Assembly (NCBI RefSeq): GCF_002561455.1
Contig: NZ_NTUP01000011.1
Location: 145,435 to 209,434 of the forward strand
Direction of reading: 5' to 3'
Source: Bacillus sp. AFS015802
GTDB lineage: Bacteria > Bacillota > Bacilli > Bacillales > Bacillaceae_B
Length of the DNA: 64,000 nt
How positions within the stretch are numbered: the first letter of the stretch is position 1; each line of letters begins with the position of its first letter. Below, piece by piece: positions 17,244 through 25,534 of the stretch. A program made the position numbers and the translations under genes. Below the pieces are notes generated by a model. The model saw nothing but the letters and a program-made list of their open reading frames with translations. It did no database searches and had not been told where the DNA came from.

Positions 17244-18960
17244 GATGGATTTCCCCCTCTCCGAATTGAGATTGATATATACGTTGATATAGGGAGGAAT
17301 CTTCAAGCAGGGACTCATGGGTCCCCTCACCGATCAATACTCCGTCCTCTAGAAGCAGTATCGCATCGGATTCCATAGCGGTACTGACTTTTTGAGTGAT
17401 GATCATGGTTGTGCACTCATATTGCTTCAAAGCCTGAAGGAGTCTCGATTCTGTTTTCAAATCCAGCGCACTTGTACTGTCGTCCAGCAATAGGATCTTT
17501 GGTTTCCGGATCAGGGCCCTTGCAATGGAGAGCCGCTGTTTCTGACCTCCCGAAAGATTGACCCCTTTTTGACCCAGGACCGTATCGTATCCGTTGGAAA
17601 GATTCAGGATGGTTTCATGTATTTGGGCATCCTTCGCGGCCTGAATCATCTCTTCCCTTGTCGCATCTTCCTTCCCCCATAGGAGGTTTTCAGAAACGGA
17701 TCCGGAAAACAGGATTACTTCCTGGGGGACGTATCCGATATTCTTTCTGATCTCACTCAAGGAAATGGAGCGGATGGATTGCCCATCCAATTCAATCGTT
17801 CCCTCCGTTGCATCGTATAGACGGGGTATGAGCTGAAACAGGGAGGACTTCCCCGCTCCCGTAGCCCCCAATATGGAAACGGTTTGGCCCGCCCCCACCT
17901 TAAAGGAAACATCTTGAAGCACATATCCCCGGGTAGAGGGGTATTGAAACGAAACATCATTAAATGTTATCTCTCCATCCGCTACTTTGTTCTTTTGATT
18001 TACTTCTTCATCTTTTAAATCAATCTCCGTTTCAAGCACTTCCTGTACCCGATCAGCTGAAGCCCTTGCCCTTGAGAAGCTCGTGATGATAAATGAGAAA
18101 ATGGAGAAAACAGAAGAAATCCTCGTGACATATGTAACGATCGCTACCACTTCCCCTACCTTCGCTCCACCCGAGGCAACATCTATACTTCCGAACCACA
18201 AAACGGATAGGAGGGCCAGGTTCATCACGAGCATCAGAAGGGGCATGATGATTTCCATAAAACGAAGAGCCCGGACAGTCCGATCCTTCAAATCTTCATT
18301 CGCACCATGAAATCGGCTTTCTTCATACCTGCCTCTGGTATACGCTTTAATCTGCCTCATACCGGAGAGGTTTTCCTTCATGACTTCGTTTACTCTGTCG
18401 AGACGGGATTGAACTTTTTCAAAAAGGCTCCATCCACGTTTCAACACCCATAACAGGAACAGCCACAAAACCGGGATCACGATTAATAATATCAGGGCAA
18501 GACGAACATTTACGATAAGGGCCATGATGGTTGATCCGACAACAAGCAGCGGGGCTCTCAGCATAATGCGCAAACTCATGAAGATCGTGTTTTGCAGCTG
18601 CCTTACATCATTGGTCATCCTCGTGATCAGGGAAGAAGCCGGGAGTTTGTGAAAACTCGCAAAAGAAAACGACTGTACCTTCTTATACAGGCTTTCCCTG
18701 ACATCATAACCAAATCCCTGACTCGTGTGAGCAGCGAAAAATGAATTCGTCACGCCTGAAATGAAAGCGACCAGGGACATCCCCACCATGATGAACCCCC
18801 ATTTCAGAACGACGTCCAAATCTTTATTCAGTATGCCTTCATCGATGATCCGCGCCATAAACAACGGATTCAATAGTTCAACTGTGAGCTCTACCAGCAT
18901 TAAACTCCAGGCAACCGCCATGGCAGCACGGTAAGGCTTTAAAAAATGTATCACCTTCAA
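17236..18960 (-). CDS. Heterodimeric ABC exporter, fused permease/ATPase (YfiB-like half)
   Basis: A 574-residue half-transporter with six membrane helices followed by an ATPase with Walker A GATGAGKSS and a canonical LSGGQKQR signature. Walker B reads LLLDDSTSALD: the catalytic Glu is Asp, as in the degenerate site of heterodimeric exporters such as BmrCD and TM287/288. The length equals that of YfiB (573). The start is a TTG at 18960, with AGAGGGG 7 nt upstream; an upstream ATG at 19011 would add a segment without a ribosome binding site. It is the first gene of the two-gene operon. Confidence 0.85.
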   Translation of the reverse strand: MKVIHFLKPYRAAMAVAWSLMLVELTVELLNPLFMARIIDEGILNKDLDVVLKWGFIMVGMSLVAFISGVTNSFFAAHTSQGFGYDVRESLYKKVQSFSFASFHKLPASSLITRMTNDVRQLQNTIFMSLRIMLRAPLLVVGSTIMALIVNVRLALILLIVIPVLWLFLLWVLKRGWSLFEKVQSRLDRVNEVMKENLSGMRQIKAYTRGRYEESRFHGANEDLKDRTVRALRFMEIIMPLLMLVMNLALLSVLWFGSIDVASGGAKVGEVVAIVTYVTRISSVFSIFSFIITSFSRARASADRVQEVLETEIDLKDEEVNQKNKVADGEITFNDVSFQYPSTRGYVLQDVSFKVGAGQTVSILGATGAGKSSLFQLIPRLYDATEGTIELDGQSIRSISLSEIRKNIGYVPQEVILFSGSVSENLLWGKEDATREEMIQAAKDAQIHETILNLSNGYDTVLGQKGVNLSGGQKQRLSIARALIRKPKILLLDDSTSALDLKTESRLLQALKQYECTTMIITQKVSTAMESDAILLLEDGVLIGEGTHESLLEDSSLYQRIYQSQFGEGEIHHV

Positions 18961-19143
18961 ATGAACACCCCTCTGACAAAAAGCTTCCATTATGTTTATA
19001 TGTATCATCATATCGTTTTTTTATGCCGTGCGGTAGTTGGAAGTGTTCCGCTTGTCTCCTCCTCCACCAGGACGATTAACCATGCCCAGGCCTCTGTCAT
19101 ATACTGACGGAGACATTTAGTTGAGAGATAAGGAGCTGACGTG

Positions 19144-19353
19144 ATGGAAATCCAAATGTCTACTTTAACCGATCCCTATTTGTATCAAGCATTGCTGAGT
19201 ATGATGAATGAACCCCTCGTCGTACAGACGAGTGAAGGCTCTGTACGGGGTAAGCTTGTAAGTATCTTACCTGACCATATTGTCATTGACGTGAGCGGAA
19301 CGCCATTCTATATTCGAGTTCAACAGATCGTATGGTTCTTCCCCGGTTCTTAA
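19144..19353 (+). CDS. DUF2642 (YuzF-like) protein
   Basis: A 69-residue protein of the DUF2642 family: DPYLYQALLSMM, then VQTSEGSVRGKLVSILPDHIVID and FYIRVQQIVW, an Sm/KOW-like small beta fold. Family members in Bacillus are found among spore coat or sporulation-related proteins. The ATG at 19144 is preferred over the adjacent GTG because AAGGAG lies 8 nt upstream. It is 38 bp upstream of the Mn catalase gene and is probably cotranscribed with it. Confidence 0.75.
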   Translation: MEIQMSTLTDPYLYQALLSMMNEPLVVQTSEGSVRGKLVSILPDHIVIDVSGTPFYIRVQQIVWFFPGS

Positions 19354-19391
19354 AGAGGCTGGCCGATAGAAACCAAAAAGGAGGATGACCC

Positions 19392-20282
19392 ATGTTTAAA
19401 CGAATGAATAAGCTGCTCATCGAACTCCCCATCCCTGAACACGGTGATAAGAATGCGGCAGCTGCCGTTCAGGAATTACTCGGTGGAAAATTCGGGGAAA
19501 TGTCTACGTTAAACAACTATATGTTTCAGTCCTTTAATTTCCGTCAGAAAAAGAAGCTCAAACCCTTTTATGATATTGTTGCAAGTATAACGGCAGAAGA
19601 GTTCGGTCATGTTGAACTGGTCACGAATACGATCAATCTTCTGTCTGTCGGAAACACCTTCCCGGGTGACCCTAATATCGCACCTCTCCAAAATGGGCTC
19701 GATGCCAGAAATACGTATCAGTACATCGCCACAGCCCAAACGGCATTGGCGGGCGACTCCATGGGAAGGGCATGGACGGGGGATAATGTGTTCAGCTCCG
19801 GGAATCTGGTATTGGATCTGCTCCATAATTTTTTCCTGGAAGTGGGAGCGAGAACCCATAAAATGCGGGTGTATGAAATGACAGACCATCCTACAGCAAG
19901 AGAAATGATCGGGTACTTACTCGTACGGGGCGGCACACATGTATTGGCGTACGCAAAGGCTCTTGAAATTGCAACAGGTGTCGATCTGACCAAGATGCTT
20001 CCGATCCCCGACCTTGATAATTCCAAATTTGACACAGCGGTGAAATTCGAAGAAAAAGGGATTAATAACGTTCTATATACATGGAGTGACAACGACTACA
20101 AGGACATCGCACAAATCTGGAAGGGAACGAACCCTGAAAACGGGCAGCCACTAAGGGTTATCGAAGGCACACCTGTAGGAGCCCCGATTCCTAACCTGGA
20201 TGACCTGCCGGAAGAATTTGCTCCTGGTATTTCAAAGGATGATTATGAGCTGATTGCGAAGAGGTTGTTGAGGAACTTATAA
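19392..20282 (+). CDS. Manganese catalase
   Basis: A 296-residue di-manganese catalase that breaks down hydrogen peroxide without haem. Ferritin-like metal ligands are visible: GEMSTLNNYMFQSF, ITAEEFGHVELV (E-x2-H), and FFLEVGARTHKMRVYEMTDHPTAREM with RGGTHVLAYAKAL. The C-terminal segment EGTPVGAPIPNLDDLPEEFAPG is typical of YdbD and other full-length Mn catalases rather than the shorter CotJC. AAAGGAGG lies 7 nt before the ATG. It is paired with the DUF2642 gene and ends in a terminator. Confidence 0.9.
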   Translation: MFKRMNKLLIELPIPEHGDKNAAAAVQELLGGKFGEMSTLNNYMFQSFNFRQKKKLKPFYDIVASITAEEFGHVELVTNTINLLSVGNTFPGDPNIAPLQNGLDARNTYQYIATAQTALAGDSMGRAWTGDNVFSSGNLVLDLLHNFFLEVGARTHKMRVYEMTDHPTAREMIGYLLVRGGTHVLAYAKALEIATGVDLTKMLPIPDLDNSKFDTAVKFEEKGINNVLYTWSDNDYKDIAQIWKGTNPENGQPLRVIEGTPVGAPIPNLDDLPEEFAPGISKDDYELIAKRLLRNL

Positions 20283-20313
20283 AGCTGATTGCTCATCATC
20301 AACAAGGATAATA

Positions 20314-20358
20314 AAAAAAGAAACCACATGGCCCCATAAGGACCATGTGGTGTTTTAC
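20314..20358. terminator. Bidirectional intrinsic terminator
   Basis: ACCACATGG / CCATGTGGT stem with a 10-nt loop and an A tract upstream, between the catalase and the convergent MscS-like gene. Confidence 0.8.
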
Positions 20359-20360
20359 TA

Positions 20361-21929
20361 TTATTGATTAAACGGCGGGGTATCGGTTCCGCCATTATGA
20401 GGTCTATTCTTTTCTTCCTCGATTTTCCTATCCAGTTTAGAAAGATATTTTTGAGCAAAGTCCTTTCCACCCAGACCAAAGGCTAAACCGAAGGCGAGTG
20501 CCAATCCACCCAGAATGAGCATGAACGCAATATTAACGATGGAATCAGCCACTTTTAATTGATCCAGTGCCATAAAGAAGCTTAGGGCAATGATTGCATA
20601 TTTAGTAATAGTCGAAAGAACTCGGAAGTTATCACTCAATACGTTTGATATGATGCTCTTGACCAAGTTACCTAAGTATAAGCCTGCCCCAAGAATCACG
20701 ATGGCTGCTAATACATGTGGCACATATGCAAGGACACCCGTCGCCAGAGCGACCAGGAATTCCAATCGCACAATTTCCAGGGCTTCTACTACAAATAGGA
20801 AAACAATGATGATCTGAACGATTCTACCTACAAGTCCTGATAGATTCATATAGGAAGTACCCGTTGGTTCATACGGATTCTTATTGACGTTCATACGTCC
20901 AATACCCATATTACGTAATAGAGAATTGAATCCTACCCGGTTCAATAGACGTGCAACCATGGCTCCAACCCATTTACCAACCCAGATCCCTGCAAGAATG
21001 AGCAGAATCGCAATCGCAATATTCGGAAGCATCATAAGGACCTGATTCAGCATGTTAATCGCCGGTTCTGATATCCCGCGAATGTCCAGCTGATCCAATG
21101 CAGAAATGGTAACCGGAATCATAATGAGCACGAATACAATCGTACCAATGACCGATGAAACTGTTGTGCCTTGAAAGAGCTTGCCAATGCCGAATCGTTC
21201 AGCGACTCTCTCTGTTCCAATCGCCTGCAAAAAGTTCGTGACAATATCCCGGACGATTTTGGCTACAAACCAGCCAACAAGGAGAATGATAACTGCGGCA
21301 AACAGTTTAGGAATAAACCCTAGGAAGTTTTGGAGCATTTCCGTGAAAGGCCCTGAAACCCCTGTGATATTAAGAGCTGCTAATACTCCCGGTAAGAATA
21401 TGAGAAGCACGAGATAGAATACAATTCTAGCAGCTGTATAGACATATCGATGTACATCCTTTTCATCTTTTGCTAATTTAGATTTTACCAGCGTGCTTTT
21501 TACTGCAGGTCTTGTACCCAGTTTCTCAATCAATACCTTCAGTACAGAAGCAACTATCCATGCAAATAATAGAATAAGTGCCGCTTTTAATACATTTGGA
21601 ATCGCTGCCGCCATCGTATTCAACATACCGACTAACGGTGAAGCAATGAAGTTCAAGTCAAGCATATTGAAGAAGGCAATAAACACGAACACAAGCAGAA
21701 TGAAGTACACTATTTTACTAATGACTTTCTCCGATGTCCATTTCCGTTCCTCGTTCCTGTCGCCAAAATAAAGATGATCATCAATCTTTACTCTCTTCAA
21801 AATTCCGTAAACGGCTTTTTCAACAGCCTTTGCTATGATCCACCCGATCAATAACACTAATAGAGCTATTAACAGATCAGGAAGCTTCCCTAAGTACCCG
21901 TACCATTCTTGCGTTATATCATTGTTCAT
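20361..21929 (-). CDS. Mechanosensitive channel-related protein with repeated TM-helix units
   Basis: A 522-residue membrane protein with about ten to twelve helices. The conserved MscS-type TM_helix unit recurs four or five times, each as a leucine-rich helix ending in a glycine-tryptophan and a lysine-arginine segment (LLIGWIIAKAVEKAVYG, LLVGWFVAKIVRDIV, LAGIWVGKWVGAMVARLL, LGAGLYLGNLVKSII), followed by FGLGGKDFAQKYL, which equals the pore-exit GLGGK motif of MscS. No MscS beta domain follows. The ATG at 21929 has GAAGGGAG 8 nt upstream. It is monocistronic; osmotic or cell-envelope function is inferred. Confidence 0.75.
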   Translation of the reverse strand: MNNDITQEWYGYLGKLPDLLIALLVLLIGWIIAKAVEKAVYGILKRVKIDDHLYFGDRNEERKWTSEKVISKIVYFILLVFVFIAFFNMLDLNFIASPLVGMLNTMAAAIPNVLKAALILLFAWIVASVLKVLIEKLGTRPAVKSTLVKSKLAKDEKDVHRYVYTAARIVFYLVLLIFLPGVLAALNITGVSGPFTEMLQNFLGFIPKLFAAVIILLVGWFVAKIVRDIVTNFLQAIGTERVAERFGIGKLFQGTTVSSVIGTIVFVLIMIPVTISALDQLDIRGISEPAINMLNQVLMMLPNIAIAILLILAGIWVGKWVGAMVARLLNRVGFNSLLRNMGIGRMNVNKNPYEPTGTSYMNLSGLVGRIVQIIIVFLFVVEALEIVRLEFLVALATGVLAYVPHVLAAIVILGAGLYLGNLVKSIISNVLSDNFRVLSTITKYAIIALSFFMALDQLKVADSIVNIAFMLILGGLALAFGLAFGLGGKDFAQKYLSKLDRKIEEEKNRPHNGGTDTPPFNQ

Positions 21930-22103
21930 TCGATGTTCTCCCTTCAATTATGGAAATTGTATATTGCTAATACTTAACTACCCATAGAATTCTTTTCAAA
22001 ACCTGACAAAAAAAGATAGTCTAAATGATCCAGCAGGGTGTCTTAAGTTATAGGAGGGCAAGCTGTTGATCGGGAGAGGAGGTTTATCACAGCAAAAAAA
22101 ATA

Positions 22104-22130
22104 GACCTCACAAAAGTAAGGTCCGTCCCT
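22104..22130 (-). terminator. Terminator built from a GGGACGGACCT-family repeat
   Basis: GACCTcAC-aaaa-GTaAGGTC followed on the minus strand by a T tract forms a terminator for the ThrE-type genes. Its right arm carries AAGGTCCGTCCCT, a member of the dispersed repeat family. Confidence 0.7.
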
Positions 22131-22586
22131 CTATCTCATTCGTCTTGCGCTGGCGTTCAGGCGTGCGTTCCGGATGACCTGGTTGATGACTTCAGAGAAT
22201 ATGAGCCCGATGGCGATGGAGCCTGAGATCATGAAGGCTTTGGCTGCCAGGTTGATGGCGGCATTGTAATCGTTTTGAACGAAGTTTCTCATGGCATCGT
22301 ACGCAAGCCCCCCGGGTACGAGAGGGATGATCCCGGCTACAGAGAAGATGATGACCGGGGTTTTGTACATTTTCGCAAACACCTGACTGACCACAGCCAC
22401 GACAAACGAGGCAAGTAACGTGGCAAGGACGGTATCGGCTTCATTTAAACTCATGAGTATGTAAATGATCCAGCCCAGCATTCCGACAATTCCGCATTTG
22501 AAAAGGGACTGCTTTGGAGCATTGAAAATGATTCCGAATGCAGCGGCGGAAATGAAGCTGGTCACTAATTGTTCGATGATGAGCAT
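22131..22586 (-). CDS. Threonine/serine exporter, small subunit (ThrE C-terminal/YjjB-like, DUF3815)
   Basis: A 151-residue protein with four or five membrane helices and the YjjB/ThrE-C pattern (GLLFNAP-like FGIIFNAPKQSLFKCGIVGMLGW, PVIIFSVAGIIPLVPGGLAYDAM). It corresponds to the second half of ThrE, which exports threonine and serine. It lies 34 bp after the gene for the other half, so the two form a split exporter operon. Confidence 0.8.
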   Translation of the reverse strand: MLIIEQLVTSFISAAAFGIIFNAPKQSLFKCGIVGMLGWIIYILMSLNEADTVLATLLASFVVAVVSQVFAKMYKTPVIIFSVAGIIPLVPGGLAYDAMRNFVQNDYNAAINLAAKAFMISGSIAIGLIFSEVINQVIRNARLNASARRMR

Positions 22587-22620
22587 TCCCTTTCCCCCAA
22601 TCGATTGAATGATAAATACT

Positions 22621-23382
22621 TTACGTTAATGTAAACACGACCGCAATGCCCGTCCCAATGGCAAATGCCGTTAGAAAGGCTTCCGCGCCCTTTGACAGAC
22701 CCGAAACCAAGTGCCCCGCCATCAAGTCCCGGACGGCATTGGTGATCAGGAGACCGGGAACCAGGGGCATCACGGATCCAATGATGATCTTGTCCAATTC
22801 ATGACCGATACCAAGCTGGACAAATCCATAGGACACCATGCCGATGATGAAGGAAGCCAGAAACTCTGCGAAGAACTTGATCGGAACGAGACGATGTAAA
22901 TAAATCAGGCTCGTAAACCCGACGCCGCCTGTGATCAGAGCCGGTATGAAGTCATTCCATATCCCCTGGAACATAATGAGAAAACATCCACTGGCAATCG
23001 CAGCGGCCACCACTTGAATCAGAAAAGAATACGATAAATCGGACTGATCCAGCTTCTCAAGGGCATTGTATGCTTCTTCAAGGGTCAGATGCCCTTTACT
23101 GATCTGTCTTGAAATACTGTTCACGAGGGTGACTTTCTCAAGATCCGTTGACCTTTCATTTATTCTGATCAGCTTTGTTTTCGTTGGTTCAGAGGTTTCA
23201 ATCGAGAAGATGATCCCCGTAGGAGTCACGTAGCTGTGGGATTCCGATATCCCATAAGAAGCGGCGATTCGCATCATCGTATCCTCGACTCGATACGTCT
23301 CCGCACCGCTTTGCAGCATAATCTTACCCGCCAGCAGGCTGACCTCCATAATGTCGTATCTTCTTATCATTTTTGCTTCCAT
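22621..23382 (-). CDS. Threonine/serine exporter, large subunit (ThrE N-terminal/YjjP-like, DUF1212)
   Basis: A 253-residue protein: a soluble N-terminal segment (MLQSGAETYRVEDTMMRIA, TPTGIIFSI) typical of DUF1212, then five membrane helices, with IIGSVMPLVPGLLITNAVRDLMAGH near the end. It pairs with the next gene to form a ThrE-type amino-acid exporter. The ATG at 23382 has GGAGAG 6 nt upstream; an in-frame GTG at 23397 overlaps that site and is rejected. Confidence 0.8.
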   Translation of the reverse strand: MEAKMIRRYDIMEVSLLAGKIMLQSGAETYRVEDTMMRIAASYGISESHSYVTPTGIIFSIETSEPTKTKLIRINERSTDLEKVTLVNSISRQISKGHLTLEEAYNALEKLDQSDLSYSFLIQVVAAAIASGCFLIMFQGIWNDFIPALITGGVGFTSLIYLHRLVPIKFFAEFLASFIIGMVSYGFVQLGIGHELDKIIIGSVMPLVPGLLITNAVRDLMAGHLVSGLSKGAEAFLTAFAIGTGIAVVFTLT

Positions 23383-23475
23383 ACGATCTCTCCACACGTG
23401 CTATTTTTTGAATAGGTCTAGTGTATAGGAAAGCAGTGGTGTAAGCAATGAGGAAAGGGATGATTTTACGTAGAT

Positions 23476-24093
23476 TTAATCTAAGGAACCCAGCTCCTTA
23501 TCTTCTGAGTATAAACCTCTTTTCCCCTTCCTTTTAAAAATCATATACAGTACCGTAACCATCATAAATCCAATAAAGACTGCCACTTGATAGTCTTCGA
23601 TCACTTCAAGGATTACTTCTTTTTTCCCATCATATAACTTTCCTATACTCAACAAAAGGAAAGTGGACGGGGCAATACCAAGCATGGTGAGAAGGGAATA
23701 TACCTTCACATTCATTTTCGCCATTCCTGCAAGAAAGGGGATGACATTCCCTAAATGAAGTGGACTTCCAATCGCCACGCTCCATATCCCGTAACGATTG
23801 AACTTTTCCCTGGCAGCTTTAAGCTTCTCGAGCTTCCCGGGTTTGAGCTTCTCTTCCATCTTATCTCCCAGCTTTAAACAGATGTAGTAAGGAATATAGC
23901 TTCCGGCCGTATAAAGAAGGCTTCCCACTAATGAAATGATACCTATCTCCATCCACGTCAAATCTAAGATGAATCCCATGGTTACGATAAAAAATGTACC
24001 AACAAAAGGAAAAGCACTTCCTTCAATCAATAGAGAAAACAATACACCCCAAATCCCCCACTGTTCTGCTATATTCAAGATCCATTCTGACAT
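23476..24093 (-). CDS. DedA/VTT-family membrane protein
   Basis: A 205-residue DedA-family protein with the re-entrant motif regions EGSAFPFVGTFFIVTMGF near the N-terminus and FNRYGIWSVAIGSPLHLGNVIPFLAGMAKM in the middle, plus three further helices. DedA proteins help maintain the membrane and include flippases for undecaprenyl phosphate or phosphatidylethanolamine. The conserved Arg of the F-x-R-x3-P motif seen in UptA/DedA is altered here (SPLHLGN). AGGAG lies 8 nt before the ATG. Confidence 0.8.
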   Translation of the reverse strand: MSEWILNIAEQWGIWGVLFSLLIEGSAFPFVGTFFIVTMGFILDLTWMEIGIISLVGSLLYTAGSYIPYYICLKLGDKMEEKLKPGKLEKLKAAREKFNRYGIWSVAIGSPLHLGNVIPFLAGMAKMNVKVYSLLTMLGIAPSTFLLLSIGKLYDGKKEVILEVIEDYQVAVFIGFMMVTVLYMIFKRKGKRGLYSEDKELGSLD

Positions 24094-24198
24094 CCCACTC
24101 ACTCCTGCATATTATCGTATCATCAGTATAAAAAAGATCTTGAAACTCCAACAGAAGCCCCGGAAGTAATTCCCTCTAAGACTTGGGGTGTAGTGACA

Positions 24199-24232
24199 GA
24201 AAAAAAGACCGGCCATGAATAAGACCGGTCCA
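24199..24232 (-). terminator. Intrinsic terminator of thiT
   Basis: GACCGG / CCGGTC hairpin followed by seven T on the minus strand, just beyond the thiT stop. Confidence 0.8.
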
Positions 24233-24239
24233 AATAATC

Positions 24240-24836
24240 TTATGATGCCCTTCGGTTGATTCCCTGCCGGAGCGTCCCTGCTTTGATGAGTCTTGGTGCC
24301 ATCGTGATGATGAACCCCATTACAACGGAACACAAAAAAGCCGAGCCAAGCATCGTGATTCCATTTGTGATAAAAGAGAAGAGCAATGGGGACATATCAT
24401 CCGGTGCATATTCGGCAAAGAACACAAACCCGGCGATGAAGTGCCAGAAATAGCGGGCGAGGCTTCCTACAAATGTGGCGACCACTACCCATAGAATCGT
24501 TTTGAACTGTCGGCTGCTCCCTAATGCAGCTTGTATCCTCCCGGCAAAAATTCCGGCGAAACCGATAAAAGCAAAGGCGATGAAGTACTCAATCACCATT
24601 TGGACCGGCGTGACAATCCAGGCGTCCCCGAGGGCAATCTGGAGGATCCCCCATACAAAGCCCCCTATCAGTCCCGCTCTCCACCCTCTTCGATAGGATA
24701 ATAGAAAGATCGGGACCATCGCTATTGAAATAGAGATACTTGGTGACAGTTTAATAGAAGGCAGCATATCAAGGATGACAGCGAAGGCTGCCATCAATGA
24801 GGCTTCCAGCAAAACGACAAGTCGAGCATTTTTCAT
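24240..24836 (-). CDS. thiT: Energy-coupling factor thiamine transporter S component ThiT
   Basis: A 198-residue membrane protein with six helices. It carries the ThiT-specific thiamine-binding features: the N-terminal LLEASLMAA helix, the loop GFVWGILQIALGDAWIVTPVQMVIEYFIAF, and GSLARYFWHFIAG. It delivers thiamine to a shared EcfAA'T module encoded elsewhere. A TPP riboswitch sits directly upstream, which confirms the substrate. The length and motifs match YuaJ/ThiT. The ribosome binding site AAGGGGG is placed so that it can pair with an upstream anti-site (24871-24878 in plus coordinates). Confidence 0.95.
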   Translation of the reverse strand: MKNARLVVLLEASLMAAFAVILDMLPSIKLSPSISISIAMVPIFLLSYRRGWRAGLIGGFVWGILQIALGDAWIVTPVQMVIEYFIAFAFIGFAGIFAGRIQAALGSSRQFKTILWVVVATFVGSLARYFWHFIAGFVFFAEYAPDDMSPLLFSFITNGITMLGSAFLCSVVMGFIITMAPRLIKAGTLRQGINRRAS

Positions 24837-24844
24837 AAAAAAAT

Positions 24845-24878
24845 CCCCCTTAGGTAATCAAACGAAACCATAAGGAGG
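24845..24878 (-). promoter_or_regulatory. Ribosome-binding-site sequestering hairpin in the thiT leader
   Basis: In the transcript CCTCCTTA (plus 24871-24878) can pair over eight positions, one of them G-U, with the site TAAGGGGG (plus 24845-24852) across an 18-nt loop. This suggests translational control by the adjacent TPP riboswitch; the leader lacks a convincing terminator with a T tract. Confidence 0.5.
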
Positions 24879-24919
24879 GTGAATGCATCTATCGAAATAA
24901 GCACAAAAAGGCTTATCTT

Positions 24920-25001
24920 CCACATCCCTACGCTAGTCCTAACTAACAGGTTCAGAGGGTCAGAACAGTTTGTTCACTCTCAGCTTTCGCTCCCCTTGTG
25001 G
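24920..25001 (-). ncRNA. TPP riboswitch (THI element)
   Basis: Read on the minus strand, the sequence has the canonical thi-box parts: AGGGGAGC near the start, the conserved GCTGAGAG, GACCCTCTGAACCTGTTAG, and the closing ACTAGCGTAGGGA. It senses thiamine pyrophosphate and lies about 80 nt before thiT. Confidence 0.95.
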
Positions 25002-25073
25002 TAACGTTTATAAAGTTTGTTATGATTTATTATACATGAAGATGGCTATTTTAAAAGTGCGAAATGTTTTTTC

Positions 25074-25373
25074 TTAAGGTGTCTCACTCAGAGGGTCATG
25101 AAGGATGATGACAGGCATTGACTTAGGGGTGACCATGAATCCATAGACTTTTCCGTCCTTGTCCTTATATGCTACAGAGTAATCTCCAAACTGGGGTGAG
25201 AATTCAACGTTTTGGTATTCAAGGTCAAGATCCTGGTACTTCAGGCTCACATACAGGTTAGTGGCGATTCTTGCCGTCAGGTGCTGGACACTGGAAATCC
25301 GGTTGGCTACTATTATGAGGATGATGGCTATACCAAGTAACATGACTTTCTTTGTACTGGACAATCTGATCAT
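25074..25373 (-). CDS. Small membrane-anchored protein of unknown function
   Basis: A 99-residue protein with one N-terminal helix (about residues 9-26) and an extracytoplasmic domain in which QNVEFSPQFGDYSVAYKDKDGKVYGFMV stands out. This last pattern resembles the DUF3139-type proteins of bacilli, but I cannot be sure of the family. AAGGGGG precedes the ATG. It stands alone between thiT and the sigma/anti-sigma pair. Confidence 0.5.
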   Translation of the reverse strand: MIRLSSTKKVMLLGIAIILIIVANRISSVQHLTARIATNLYVSLKYQDLDLEYQNVEFSPQFGDYSVAYKDKDGKVYGFMVTPKSMPVIILHDPLSETP

Positions 25374-25449
25374 TCATCTAGCCCCCTTTTATTTCTTCAT
25401 AACTACTATACTCTTATACTTTCTATTATATACCTATTCACCGATGCAT

Positions 25450-25507
25450 GACAAAAGAGCTACTCTAATGGCATGTGTCAAAATACCCATTTTCAGCAGC
25501 TCTTTTT
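25450..25507 (-). terminator. Intrinsic terminator of the sigma/anti-sigma operon
   Basis: AAAAGAGCT and AGCTCTTTT arms around a long loop lie beyond the stop of the membrane partner gene, with flanking A/T runs on both strands. Confidence 0.55.
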
Positions 25508-25534
25508 TGCCTATTGAATTCAGTTCACTGTCAA

